Origin: Aeromicrobium camelliae
GTDB lineage: Bacteria > Actinomycetota > Actinomycetes > Propionibacteriales > Nocardioidaceae
Assembly (NCBI RefSeq): GCF_003850045.1
Contig: NZ_RQJX01000007.1
Location: 62,001-126,000, forward strand
DNA length: 64,000 nucleotides
Direction of reading: 5' to 3'
The notes under the pieces: model-generated
The model's input: the letters and a program-made list of their open reading frames with translations, nothing else
The model's database searches: none
Told to the model about the DNA's origin: nothing
Shown here: positions 33,628 to 41,749 of the stretch, piece by piece
How the letters are laid out: every line of letters starts with the position of its first letter
Position numbering within the stretch: the stretch's first letter is position 1
Translations under genes and position numbers: made by a program

Positions 33628-34499
33628 GAGGCCACCTGCAGCACGTAGTCGCGGCTCGCGCGCACATCCCCCAGCGGCCCCTCGCCGTCGGGGACTCCCG
33701 ACAACTTGATGTCCTGCTCCAGGACGTACCAGCCGGCGTAACCGTGGTCGCGCAGCGCACGGATCATGCGGGCGATCTCGACGTCACCCGCCCCGAGCGG
33801 GCGGAAGAGGCCGGCGGCGACGGCGTCACCGAACGGGAGTTCGCCGAGCAGCACCTCGTGCGCGAGCTTCGCGTCGACGTCCTTGAGATGGACGTGCGTG
33901 ACCCGCTCCGGATGCCGTTCGACGAGCGCGACCGGGTCGGCGCCGCCGACCATGAGATGTCCGGTGTCGACGCACAAGCCGATCCGCGAGCCGGTGAGCA
34001 CCCGCTCGACCTCGTCGGACGTCTGCACCATCGTGCCCACATGGGGATGGATGGCTGCGACGACGCCCCGCTCGGCGGCGCGTTCGGCGATGCGGTCGAG
34101 GTTCTCCAGCAGTGTGCGCCACTGGCCGGCGTCGAGGTCGGGCCGCGCGTCGTAGCCGTCGGCACCGCTCGCCGCCGCGACCACGACGACCTCCGCGCCG
34201 GACGCCAGGAGCGCGTCGATGAAGCGGTCGACGATCGGCAGGGGATCGACCGCCGGGTCGTGCAGTACGACTGGCAGGAACCCGCCCACGGCGCGCAATC
34301 CGAAGGCGGCGAGGGTCGCCGCCTTCTGCTCCGGATCGTCGGGGAGGAAGCCGTCCGGGCCGAACTCGGTGGCCTCGATACCGAGGTCACGCATCTGCGC
34401 CAGGACGTGCTCGGGGGCGAGCTGATGGCCCCAGCCGGGAACCTCGCTGACTCCCCAGGAGATCGGCGCTGCGGCGATGCGGACGGGCGGGTGGGACAC
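33624..34499 (-). CDS. iolE: Inosose dehydratase
   Basis: A 291-residue xylose-isomerase-like TIM barrel that dehydrates scyllo-inosose. Motifs: IAAAPISWGVSEVPGWG at the N-terminus (typical of IolE), GIEATEFGPDGFLPDD, AIHPHVGTMVQT, LCVDTGHLMVGG, VTHVHLKDVD and GWYVLEQDIKL. The GTG start at 34499 has GGAGG 5 nt upstream. It is the first gene of the seven-gene minus-strand operon and is transcribed divergently from the GntR regulator across a 120-bp region with an operator-like palindrome. A Shine-Dalgarno here contrasts with the leaderless regulator opposite. Confidence 0.94.
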   Translation of the reverse strand: MSHPPVRIAAAPISWGVSEVPGWGHQLAPEHVLAQMRDLGIEATEFGPDGFLPDDPEQKAATLAAFGLRAVGGFLPVVLHDPAVDPLPIVDRFIDALLASGAEVVVVAAASGADGYDARPDLDAGQWRTLLENLDRIAERAAERGVVAAIHPHVGTMVQTSDEVERVLTGSRIGLCVDTGHLMVGGADPVALVERHPERVTHVHLKDVDAKLAHEVLLGELPFGDAVAAGLFRPLGAGDVEIARMIRALRDHGYAGWYVLEQDIKLSGVPDGEGPLGDVRASRDYVLQVAS

Positions 34500-34538
34500 G
34501 GCGTCCTCCAGGTGTGATGCGGACCACGATGCGGTCCC

Positions 34539-34613
34539 AGTGTCGGACGCCTCCCGGCGCGGTGTCAATGCTTTGTCAGGACATATTGACGTAGAGGCAA
34601 AGCCCGTTAGGCT
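34539..34613. promoter_or_regulatory. Divergent iolE / gntR promoter region with operator
   Basis: Plus strand (gntR): -35 TTGACG (34586-34591), 16-bp spacer, -10 TAGGCT (34608-34613), ATG 6 nt later. Minus strand (iolE): -35 TTGACA (complement of 34563-34568), 18-bp spacer, -10 GACACT (complement of 34539-34544). Between the two -35 boxes is TTTGTCAGGACATA (34572-34585), whose TGTC..GACA core recurs at the second inositol operon. It is the probable binding site of the GntR protein. Confidence 0.65.
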
Positions 34614-34619
34614 GACGCC

Positions 34620-35357
34620 ATGTCGGACAGCCTCTCGATCACGCTCGACCGCTCCAGTCCGGTGCCGCTGTATCACCAGGTGGCCCAGCAGCTCGAACTG
34701 GCGATCCGTCAGGGTGTGCTCGCTCCGGGGGACAAGATCGACAATGAGATCGCGCTCGCCAATGCCCTCGGGCTGTCCCGTCCGACCATGCGTCAGGCCA
34801 TCCAGACCCTCGTCGACAAGGGCATGCTGGTGCGCAAACGCGGTGTCGGCACCCAGGTCGTGCACGGCAAGATCCGCCGCAACGTCGAACTCACGAGCCT
34901 CTACGACGACCTCGCGGCGGCAGGGCAGCAGCAGCGCACAGAGGTCCTGGCGCTGCAGCGCGAGTCCGCGGACGAAGCTCTCGCCGCGCACCTGCGGCTC
35001 ACGCCGGGCGAGGAGGTCTGGACGCTCCACCGGCTGCGGTTCGTCAACGACGAGCCACTCGCGCTCTTGCGCAACCATCTGCCCGTCGCCCTCGTCGACC
35101 TCGCCGACGCCGAGCTCGAGACGTCGGGCCTGTACGAGCACCTGCGGCGCGCCGGCATCCACCTGCGCGTCGCCGAGCAACGCATCGGAGCCAAGTCGGC
35201 CGACGAGCAGGAGCGTGAACTGCTGGCGGCCGGTGACGTTCCGCTGCTGACGATGGAGCGGACGGCCTTCAACGACGCCGGAGCCGTCATCGAGTACGGG
35301 CATCACGTCTACCGCTCCGACCTCTACGCCTTCGAGATCACCCTCGTGGATCGCTGA
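34620..35357 (+). CDS. GntR-family (HutC/UTRA) regulator, probable inositol regulator
   Basis: A 245-residue regulator. N-terminal winged helix: PLYHQVAQQLELAIRQGVLA, PGDKIDNEIALANALGLSRP and TMRQAIQTLVDKGMLVRKRG (residues about 16-76). C-terminal UTRA ligand-binding domain (about 95-240), with LHRLRFVNDEPLALLRNHLP and the end segment VIEYGHHVYRSDLYAFEITL. Divergence from iolE, and a shared palindrome at both inositol promoters, support an IolR-like role sensing an inositol catabolite. The mRNA is predicted leaderless (TAGGCT 6 nt before ATG). The operator also abuts its own -35 box, so autoregulation is likely. Confidence 0.9.
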   Translation: MSDSLSITLDRSSPVPLYHQVAQQLELAIRQGVLAPGDKIDNEIALANALGLSRPTMRQAIQTLVDKGMLVRKRGVGTQVVHGKIRRNVELTSLYDDLAAAGQQQRTEVLALQRESADEALAAHLRLTPGEEVWTLHRLRFVNDEPLALLRNHLPVALVDLADAELETSGLYEHLRRAGIHLRVAEQRIGAKSADEQERELLAAGDVPLLTMERTAFNDAGAVIEYGHHVYRSDLYAFEITLVDR

Positions 35358-36369
35358 CCGCAGCGACCGTCGGCCGCGGGGGAAGCCCCGCCCGGCGGTA
35401 CGTCGCGTCGATCAGCTGCATCGTCGTGACCGCGTCGTCGGCGTCGGAGAGCATCGGGACCCCGTCACGCACGAGCCGGCGCAGCGCCTCGAGCTGGTAG
35501 GTGTACGAGGAACGGGTCCCCAGCCGTTCGGTCACCGTCCGTCCCGTGCGGGCGTCGTGCAGGATGAGCCGGTCATCCGCGTGCGGCCAGATGAACGCGG
35601 GCAGGTCGATGTGTCCGCGGCTGCCGCGGATGTGCGCGGCGAAGTGATAGCGGTCAGCCGTCATGTCGGCGACGATCCGGAACTCGGCGCCGGTGGCGGA
35701 CCGCAGCAGTGCCTCGCTTCGGCTGTCGACGCGCGGATCGTGCGGGGCCTCGGTCGCCCGCGCTTCTGTCACGGTCAGAGCCGCGCCAGCCGGCGTGAGG
35801 AGCCGCGCGAGGTGGAGGGCGTAGCAGCCCAGGTCCATCAACGCGCCGCCCGCGAGGTCGTACGACCATCGCGCGTCCCATGGCTCCGGCGGCGGCATGA
35901 CCAGGAAGATGTCAGCGCCCGTCACGGTCCCGACGGCTCCGTCGTCGATCAGCGTCAGCACACGGTCGATCAGCGGGTGGTAGGCGTAGTGGAACGCCTC
36001 GACGAGGTGACGTCCCGACCCGGCGGCGACCTCACGCAGGGACGCGGCCTCGTCGGCGTTCGCCGCCGACGGCTTCTCGCTCAGCACGTGCTTCCCGGCC
36101 TCGAGGGCCGCCCGGTTCCAGGGACCGTGCCAGGCGTTGACCAGAGGGTTGTAGACGACCTCGACCTCGGCGTCGCTGACGAGCGCCGCGTAGTGGTCGA
36201 GGACCCGTTCGATGCCGTGGCGCGCTGCGAAGTCGGTGGCGCGGTCGCGGTCCCGGGCCGCGACCGCGACCAGCCGGATGCCGAGTTCCTTCGCCGGCGC
36301 CACGAGCGCGAGATCGGTGATGCGCGCGGTGCCGAGTACGCCGATGCGCAGTGGTTCCACGATGTCCAT
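35338..36369 (-). CDS. Gfo/Idh/MocA-family oxidoreductase, substrate unknown
   Basis: A 343-residue NAD(P)-dependent dehydrogenase: IGVLGTARITDLALVAPAKE (Rossmann, with GTARI rather than GxGxxG), VYNPLVNAWHGPWNRAAL, HVLSEKPSAANADEA (EKP), VEAFHYAYHPL and GGALMDLGCYALHLARLL. The features point to the glucose-fructose oxidoreductase/dihydrodiol dehydrogenase branch rather than IolG. ATG 36369 is chosen because the longer frame starts inside a hairpin (36386-36420). It follows the inositol ABC operon on the same strand, but the hairpin separates them. It overlaps the convergent gntR by 20 nt. Confidence 0.85.
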   Translation of the reverse strand: MDIVEPLRIGVLGTARITDLALVAPAKELGIRLVAVAARDRDRATDFAARHGIERVLDHYAALVSDAEVEVVYNPLVNAWHGPWNRAALEAGKHVLSEKPSAANADEAASLREVAAGSGRHLVEAFHYAYHPLIDRVLTLIDDGAVGTVTGADIFLVMPPPEPWDARWSYDLAGGALMDLGCYALHLARLLTPAGAALTVTEARATEAPHDPRVDSRSEALLRSATGAEFRIVADMTADRYHFAAHIRGSRGHIDLPAFIWPHADDRLILHDARTGRTVTERLGTRSSYTYQLEALRRLVRDGVPMLSDADDAVTTMQLIDATYRRAGLPPRPTVAAVSDPRG

Positions 36370-36385
36370 CCTCGGTGGGAACGCG

Positions 36386-36420
36386 ACGGCCGGCGCGGCA
36401 ACACCTGCCACGCCGGCCGT
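36386..36420. terminator. Hairpin after the inositol ABC operon
   Basis: ACGGCCGGCGCGGCA and TGCCACGCCGGCCGT form a 15-bp stem with one mismatch and a 5-nt loop, 9 nt beyond the binding-protein stop (minus strand). It probably terminates or attenuates transcription before the oxidoreductase gene at 36369. No T-run follows. Confidence 0.75.
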
Positions 36421-36429
36421 CGCGAACGG

Positions 36430-37407
36430 TCAGCCCTCCTGGTCGGCGAGCTGCTGGGCGTACTCCTCGGCGTTGTCCGCCGTCACCAGCGTGACGCCGG
36501 TGTCGATGCGCTTCTCGATCGTCTCGCCGTCGATGACCTTGAGCGCCTCCTCCACCGAGGTGACACCCATGTCGTAGGCGTTCTGAGCGATCGACGCGGT
36601 GAGTTCGCCGTTCTGGATCGACTCGACCGCGTCACTCGTGCCGTCGACGCCGACGATCGTCATGTCGGCGGGGTTGAGCCCGGCGGCCTTCACCGCCTCG
36701 ATCGCACCGAGCGCCATGTCGTCGTTGGCGGCGAAGATGATCGAGATATCGGGGTTCGCCTGCAGCGCGTCGGCCGTCACGGAGCGGCCCTCGGCGCGAT
36801 CGGAGTTGGCCGACAGCTCGGCCGCGATGTCGATCCCGGCCTCCTCGAGCACCTCCTTGGCGCCGTCGATCCGGTCGTCGGTCGAGGGGTTGCCCGGAAC
36901 GCCGCGGATCAGCAGCGCCGAGCCTTCGCTCGTCTGCTCGGTGATGAACTCTCCGGCCTGCTCGCCCGCTGAGCGGTTGTCGGTGCCGATGAAGGTCTCG
37001 GCGCCGTCCCACCCCTCGATGTTGGTGTCGACGAGCAGCACGGGGATGTCGGCCGACTTGGCCTCCTCGAGGACCGGCTGAAGCTGTTCGGCCTGAGTCG
37101 GCGCGACGACGAGGGCGTCGACCTGCTGGGTGATTGCGGCGCGCACCTTGTCGATCTGCTCCTGGACCGCAGTCTCCTGGGTGGCACCGGCGAGCGTCAC
37201 GTCGGCGCCGGTGTCCTTCCCGGCCTGCTCGGCGCCGCCCTTGACCTGGAGCCAGTACGGGGAGGTGAGGGTCTTGAGGACCACGGCGACGCGGGGACCG
37301 TCGCCCTCGGAGCCGCCACCACCGTTGCCTCCGCACGCGGTGAGGAGGAGGGACGCGGCCACGGCGAGCGCGCCGACACGAGCGGCGCGGGATCTGAGCT
37401 GTCGCAT
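36430..37407 (-). CDS. Sugar ABC transporter substrate-binding lipoprotein (inositol type)
   Basis: A 325-residue class I periplasmic-binding-like lipoprotein. Signal peptide with lipobox LLLTACGGNGG (Cys about residue 25), then VAVVLKTLTSPYWLQVKGGAEQAG, the ribose/inositol-binding pattern (VDALVVAPTQAEQLQPVLEEA, IPVLLVDTNIEGWDG, FIGTDNRSAGEQAG, FAANDDMALGAIEAVKAAG). It captures a monosaccharide or cyclitol outside the membrane for the permease and ATPase encoded upstream in the operon. Given the adjoining iol genes, myo-inositol is the likely ligand. ATG 37407 is the last gene of the four-gene minus-strand operon, and a hairpin follows. Confidence 0.9.
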   Translation of the reverse strand: MRQLRSRAARVGALAVAASLLLTACGGNGGGGSEGDGPRVAVVLKTLTSPYWLQVKGGAEQAGKDTGADVTLAGATQETAVQEQIDKVRAAITQQVDALVVAPTQAEQLQPVLEEAKSADIPVLLVDTNIEGWDGAETFIGTDNRSAGEQAGEFITEQTSEGSALLIRGVPGNPSTDDRIDGAKEVLEEAGIDIAAELSANSDRAEGRSVTADALQANPDISIIFAANDDMALGAIEAVKAAGLNPADMTIVGVDGTSDAVESIQNGELTASIAQNAYDMGVTSVEEALKVIDGETIEKRIDTGVTLVTADNAEEYAQQLADQEG

Positions 37408-37418
37408 GATGCCTACTT

Positions 37419-38252
37419 TCACTTTCCGGTGGGGGGAGTGGAGCCGGGGCCGGTGGCCCCGACGATCATCGAGACGATGTCCTGCAAGGTGTCGGGGGAG
37501 GGCGTCGCACTGCCGACGACGCGTCCTTGGCGCATGACGACGGCCTCGTCGCACACCTGCACGACGTGGTCCATGTTGTGCGAGATGAGGATGACCGAGA
37601 GGTCGTGCTCCTCGGGGAGCCGGCTGATCGTGTCGAGCACGTTGCGGGTCTCGCGCACGCCGAGCGCCGCGGTGGGCTCGTCGAGGATCAGCACCCGGCT
37701 CGCGAACGCCACGGCGCGGGCGACCGCGACGGCCTGGCGCTGGCCGCCGGACATGAGGCCGATCTGGGAGTTGAAGCTCGGCACGTTGACCTGCAGCTTC
37801 TCCAGCCGTTCGCGGGCGTCGCGCTCCATCGCCTTGCGATCGAGCCAGCCCAGGGCGCGGAAGCGTCGGGGCTTGGTGAGCTCGTTGCCGAGGTAGAGGT
37901 TGCTGACGATGCCGAGGTTGTCGAACAGCGCGAGGTCCTGGTAGACCGCCTCGATGCCGTGCTGGCGGGCCTCGGTCGGTGTCCGGATCGAGACGGGCTC
38001 GCCGTCGAGGAGGATCTGACCCTCGTCGAGCGCGTGCACGCCCGTGATCGCCTTGATGAGCGTGGACTTGCCCGCGCCATTGTCGCCGAGCAGGCCGACG
38101 ACCTGGCGGCGGCGCAGGGTGAGGTCGACCCCGCCGAGGGCAGTGACGGCGCCGAAGCGCTTGACCGCGCCGCGGACCTCCAGCACGGGCGGCTCCTGCC
38201 GCCCGTGATCGCGGGCCGGCGTGGTGACGTCGTTCGCTGCGGTCTCGGTCAT
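37419..38252 (-). CDS. Sugar ABC transporter ATP-binding protein (single-domain)
   Basis: A 277-residue ABC ATPase. Walker A GDNGAGKSTLIKA (about residues 56-68), Q-loop YQDLALFDNL, signature LMSGGQRQAVAVARA, Walker B VLILDEPTAALGV, H-loop LISHNMDHV. Ribose-type transporters often carry a two-cassette RbsA protein; this one has only one cassette, like FrcA, so it should act as a homodimer. It lies 1 nt after the permease stop and 11 nt before the binding-protein gene. Confidence 0.93.
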   Translation of the reverse strand: MTETAANDVTTPARDHGRQEPPVLEVRGAVKRFGAVTALGGVDLTLRRRQVVGLLGDNGAGKSTLIKAITGVHALDEGQILLDGEPVSIRTPTEARQHGIEAVYQDLALFDNLGIVSNLYLGNELTKPRRFRALGWLDRKAMERDARERLEKLQVNVPSFNSQIGLMSGGQRQAVAVARAVAFASRVLILDEPTAALGVRETRNVLDTISRLPEEHDLSVILISHNMDHVVQVCDEAVVMRQGRVVGSATPSPDTLQDIVSMIVGATGPGSTPPTGK

Positions 38253-38253
38253 G

Positions 38254-39300
38254 TCAGGCCTCCTTCTCTTCGGTCCGGATGATGCGCAGACGCGACTCGA
38301 GATACCCGCGGAGCACGTCCATCTCCACGGCGATGACGACGACCGTGCCGAGCGCCACGTACTGCCATGCGGCGGACACGTTGAGCAGGTTCAAGCCGTT
38401 CTGGATGACGCCCAGGATGAGGGCGCCGACGATGGCGCCGAGGACCGTGCCCCGGCCGCCGAAGAAGCTCGCTCCGCCGATGATCACCGCGGCGATCGCC
38501 GACAGCTCCATGAGGTTGCCGGCGGTGGGATAGGCGGAGTTGGTCTGACCGGACACGACCAGCGCGGCGGTGCCGGCGGCCATGCCGCTGAGCACGTACA
38601 CCGAGATGAGGACCCGGTCGACAGGGATGCCGACGCGGCGGGCCCCTTCACGGTTGGCGCCGATCGCGTAGATCCACTGGCCCCACGTCACGCGCGTGAG
38701 CAGCACGTGGATGAGCACGGCCAGCGCGGCGACGAGGATCACGGCCACGGGGACGTCGCCGATGCGCGACGAGCCGAGTGTGCGGATGGCGTCCGGCATG
38801 CCGGTGATCGGCTGGCCGTCGGAGAACAGGAGCGCGAGCCCGCGAGCGACCATGAGCATCGCGAGCGTCGGCAGGAACGGATGCGGGATCTTGCCCTTGA
38901 CGAAGAGCGTCCCGCTGATCGCCCCGGCGAGACCGCCGGCGAGGATCATCGTCGGGATGACCGCCCATCCCGAGACGATGTCGAGATCGCGGATCCACAG
39001 CGCACCGACGACGCTGGTCAGTGCGATGAGCGACCCCTGGGAGAGGTCGATGCCGGCGGTGATGATGACGAGCAGCTGACCGAGCGCCAGGATCGCCACC
39101 ACGGACGCCTCGAGGCCGACGTTGCCGAGGTTGCGTCCGGTGAGGAACAACGGGCTGACCGAGGCCATGATGAGCACGAGGACGCCGAGCATCACCAGGG
39201 GGCCGAGCCGGACCAGCGCCAGCGTCGCCTTGAGGAGCTGGTTGTGGCGCTGCGAGGAGCTCGGCGTCGGCGTCGGTGGGAGAGCGGCGGTCTGTGTCAT
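38254..39300 (-). CDS. Sugar ABC transporter permease (RbsC/FrcC type)
   Basis: A 348-residue integral membrane permease with about nine to ten helices. RbsC-type motifs: GITxGIDLSxGS, here ITAGIDLSQGSLIALTSVVG, and the cytoplasmic coupling segment AIGANREGARRVGIPVDRVLI, plus IIGGASFFGGRGTVLGAIVG near the C-terminus. It forms the channel for the sugar or cyclitol importer with the adjacent ATPase. ATG 39300 (MTQTAALPPTPTPSSSQ) follows the preceding oxidoreductase gene by 25 nt; the in-frame upstream extension is Arg-rich and not membrane-like. Confidence 0.93.
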   Translation of the reverse strand: MTQTAALPPTPTPSSSQRHNQLLKATLALVRLGPLVMLGVLVLIMASVSPLFLTGRNLGNVGLEASVVAILALGQLLVIITAGIDLSQGSLIALTSVVGALWIRDLDIVSGWAVIPTMILAGGLAGAISGTLFVKGKIPHPFLPTLAMLMVARGLALLFSDGQPITGMPDAIRTLGSSRIGDVPVAVILVAALAVLIHVLLTRVTWGQWIYAIGANREGARRVGIPVDRVLISVYVLSGMAAGTAALVVSGQTNSAYPTAGNLMELSAIAAVIIGGASFFGGRGTVLGAIVGALILGVIQNGLNLLNVSAAWQYVALGTVVVIAVEMDVLRGYLESRLRIIRTEEKEA

Positions 39301-39325
39301 GGGTCGAAGTCTTCTCACTCGGCGG

Positions 39326-40339
39326 TCAGGGGGCAACGGGAGCGGTCACCTGGATCGGTCGGCCGCCGGCGCGGCGGCTCTCCTCGCACGCCTCCGCGAG
39401 CCGGAGGCTGACCAGGCTGTCACGAGCGGGTGAGGGGTTGTCCGCCTCGCCCGCGATGATGTCGGTGAAGGTCGTCATCTCGGCGAGGTACGCCGTGCGG
39501 AAGCGCTCGGGGAACCCGGGGAACGGGTCCGGCGCCACCGTCCGGCCCTCCGCCGAGACGTGGGCGAGCGGGGTGTGCTCGGGGTCGTGGAGGCCCACCG
39601 CGATCGAGTCGCCGGTGCCGAGCACCTCGACCCGGTGGTCGTAGCCGATCGGGTTGAACCGGGTCCCGACCAGCTGGGCGAGGGCACCGCCGGCGAAGCG
39701 CAGTGTGGCGGTGGCGACGTCGACGTCGTCAGCCCGCGCGAACGACTCGTCGATGAGCACCGAACCCTGGGCGGAGACCTCGACGACCTCGTCGCCGACG
39801 AGCCAGGGGACGGCGTCGAGGTCGTGGATCAGCATGTCGCGGAAGATCCCGCCGGAAGTGGCGATGTAGGCCGGGTCCGGCGGCGTCGCGTCGCACCCGG
39901 TGGCACGCACGACGAGGACCGAACCGACGGCCCCGTCGTCGAGCAGCGACTTCAGCCGGCGGATGGCCGGGTCGAAGCGGCGCTGGAACCCCACGACGAC
40001 CGGAGCCGAGGCGTCCTCGATGTCGTCCACGAGACGCTGCATGGTCTCCATGTCGGCGGCGATCGGCTTCTCGCACAGGGTGGGGACGTCGGCGGCCAGC
40101 GCGGCGCGGACGAGCGCGGGGTGAGCGCCGGTCGAGGCGGCGATGACCACGCCGTCGACCGCGTCGAACACCTCGTCGAGGTTCGAGGCCGCACGCGCCT
40201 TCGGCAACTCGGCGGCGAGAGCATCGGCCGGCTGCGGCCGCTCGTCGAACACCACCAGTTCGTCGACGCGGGGAAGGCCGACGAGGTGGCGAGCGTGCAT
40301 GACCCCGATGCGCCCCGTGCCGATGAGGCCGATCTTCAT
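39326..40339 (-). CDS. iolG: Inositol 2-dehydrogenase-type Gfo/Idh oxidoreductase (first gene of ABC operon)
   Basis: A 337-residue NAD-dependent dehydrogenase. GLIGTGRIGVMHARHL (Rossmann, about residues 4-19), CEKPIAADMETM (catalytic Lys in EKP), GFQRRFDPAIRRLK and the active-site FRDMLIHDLDAVPWLVGDE (His and Asp). The DMLIHDLD pattern and the RFNPIGYDHRVEVLGT end match IolG better than the copy at 26506. It leads the operon that encodes the inositol-type transporter, and its promoter carries the same palindrome as the iolE promoter. The start has AGGAGG 4-5 nt upstream. Confidence 0.88.
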   Translation of the reverse strand: MKIGLIGTGRIGVMHARHLVGLPRVDELVVFDERPQPADALAAELPKARAASNLDEVFDAVDGVVIAASTGAHPALVRAALAADVPTLCEKPIAADMETMQRLVDDIEDASAPVVVGFQRRFDPAIRRLKSLLDDGAVGSVLVVRATGCDATPPDPAYIATSGGIFRDMLIHDLDAVPWLVGDEVVEVSAQGSVLIDESFARADDVDVATATLRFAGGALAQLVGTRFNPIGYDHRVEVLGTGDSIAVGLHDPEHTPLAHVSAEGRTVAPDPFPGFPERFRTAYLAEMTTFTDIIAGEADNPSPARDSLVSLRLAEACEESRRAGGRPIQVTAPVAP

Positions 40340-40384
40340 GAGTCCTCCTGCTCCTGCAGAACGGCGCACTGCCGTGTGATCTGC

Positions 40385-40420
40385 ATCATGTTCAGGCCCG
40401 AGGCCATATGTCAAGACATA
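40385..40420 (-). promoter_or_regulatory. Promoter and operator of the inositol transport operon
   Basis: On the minus strand, -35 TTGACA (complement of 40409-40414), 18-bp spacer, -10 CATGAT (complement of 40385-40390). The palindrome TATGTC-AA-GACATA (40407-40420) has perfect 6-bp arms and covers the -35 box. It shares the TGTCARGACATA core with 34574-34585 at the iolE/gntR promoters, so the same repressor probably controls both operons. Confidence 0.65.
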
Positions 40421-40436
40421 CCTACAAATTCCCGGT

Positions 40437-40447
40437 CGCGCGAAGCG
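40437..40447. promoter_or_regulatory. Possible ClgR site upstream of clpP1
   Basis: CGC-GCGAA-GCG fits the CGC-N5-GCG core recognised by the ClgR activator of clp genes in Streptomyces and Corynebacterium. It lies about 100 bp upstream of the predicted clpP1 transcription start (TAGTGT 40535-40540). Such a short core occurs often by chance in high-GC DNA, so support comes mainly from position. Confidence 0.35.
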
Positions 40448-40547
40448 GCCGACCTGCCACCTTCTCGCACCGACGGTTGTTTTGCCGTCAGCGAACAGCC
40501 CGGCGGCGCGCGTGTCTTCGCCCTCGCGGCCGTCTAGTGTCGGTCAC

Positions 40548-41150
40548 GTGAACACTCCGATGACTCCCCAGCTGTCCGCTGAGGTCGGCCCTTCGGATCT
40601 CGACGGGCACATCTACAACCGCCTGCTGAAGGAACGCATCGTGTTCCTCGGCTCGGAGGTCCGCGATCAGAACGCCAACGCGATCTGCGCGCAGATGCTG
40701 CTGCTCAACGCCGAGGACCCCGAGGCCGACATCTACTTCTACATCAACAGCCCCGGTGGTTCGGTGGACGCCGGCATGGCGATGTACGACACCATGCAGT
40801 ACATCTCCAACGATGTCGCCACGGTCGGCATGGGCCTGGCCGCCTCGATGGGCCAGTTCCTGCTCGCCGCAGGCACCAAGGGCAAGCGTTTCGCCCTGCC
40901 GCACACGCGCATCATGATGCACCAGCCGTCCGGCGGTATCGGCGGCTCGGCATCGGACATCCGCATCCAGGCCGAGCAGTCCATCCTGCTCAAGAAGCAG
41001 CTCAACGAGCTGCAGGCCCAGCACTCGGGTCAGAGCATCGAGCAGATCGAGCTCGACTCCGACCGCGACCGCTGGTTCACGCCCGAGCAGGCCAAGGAGT
41101 ACGGCCTGATCGACCACGTCGTCTCGACCGCAGGAGATGTCCGCCGATGA
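40548..41150 (+). CDS. clpP1: ATP-dependent Clp protease proteolytic subunit ClpP1
   Basis: A 200-residue serine protease subunit that assembles with ClpP2 into a mixed 14-mer chamber fed by ClpX or ClpC. Motifs: [17 protein letters not shown], catalytic Ser100 in [14 protein letters not shown], catalytic His in [12 protein letters not shown] and Asp in [24 protein letters not shown] 40548 is chosen because TAGTGT ends 7 nt upstream with no Shine-Dalgarno sequence; an ATG four codons later is possible. The stop overlaps clpP2's ATG (4 nt), so the two subunits are made in step. Confidence 0.96.
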   Translation: MNTPMTPQLSAEVGPSDLDGHIYNRLLKERIVFLGSEVRDQNANAICAQMLLLNAEDPEADIYFYINSPGGSVDAGMAMYDTMQYISNDVATVGMGLAASMGQFLLAAGTKGKRFALPHTRIMMHQPSGGIGGSASDIRIQAEQSILLKKQLNELQAQHSGQSIEQIELDSDRDRWFTPEQAKEYGLIDHVVSTAGDVRR

Positions 41151-41749
41151 GCTACTACATCCCGCAGTGGGAAGAGCGCACCTCGTACGGCTTCCGGCGC
41201 ATCGACCCCTACGCGAAGCTGTTCGAGGAGCGCATCGTCTTCCTCGGCACGCCGATCAGCGACGACGTCGCCAACGCCGTCACGGCGCAGCTGCTGTGCC
41301 TGCAGTCGATGGACCCCGACCGCGACATCAGCATCTACATCAACAGCCCGGGCGGCTCGTTCACCGCGCTCACGGCCATCTACGACACGATGCGCTACAT
41401 CAAGCCCGACGTGCAGACGTTCTGCCTCGGTCAGGCCGCGTCGGCCGCTGCCGTGCTCCTGGCCGCCGGCTCGCCGGGTAAGCGTTTCGCGCTTCCCAAC
41501 AGCCGCGTGCTCATCCACCAGCCCTACACCGAGGGCACGGGCGGTCAGATCTCCGACCTGGAGATCCAGGCCAACGAGATCCTCCGCATGCGTCAGCTGC
41601 TGGAGAACATGATCGCCGAGGCCTCCGGCAAGACTCCTGAGGAAGTCAGCCGGGACGTCGAGCGCGACAAGATCCTGACCGCGGCCGAGGCCAAGGATTA
41701 CGGGATCATCGACCAGGTGCTCGACACCCTCAAGACCCCCGGTCCCTGA
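41147..41749 (+). CDS. clpP2: ATP-dependent Clp protease proteolytic subunit ClpP2
   Basis: A 200-residue partner of ClpP1. Motifs: [22 protein letters not shown], catalytic Ser99 in [14 protein letters not shown], His in [13 protein letters not shown] and Asp in [18 protein letters not shown]. Actinobacterial ClpP2 provides the main docking surface for the ATPase ring. The ATG overlaps the clpP1 stop (ATGA). It is followed by a 156-nt leader before clpX. Confidence 0.96.
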   Translation: MSYYIPQWEERTSYGFRRIDPYAKLFEERIVFLGTPISDDVANAVTAQLLCLQSMDPDRDISIYINSPGGSFTALTAIYDTMRYIKPDVQTFCLGQAASAAAVLLAAGSPGKRFALPNSRVLIHQPYTEGTGGQISDLEIQANEILRMRQLLENMIAEASGKTPEEVSRDVERDKILTAAEAKDYGIIDQVLDTLKTPGP

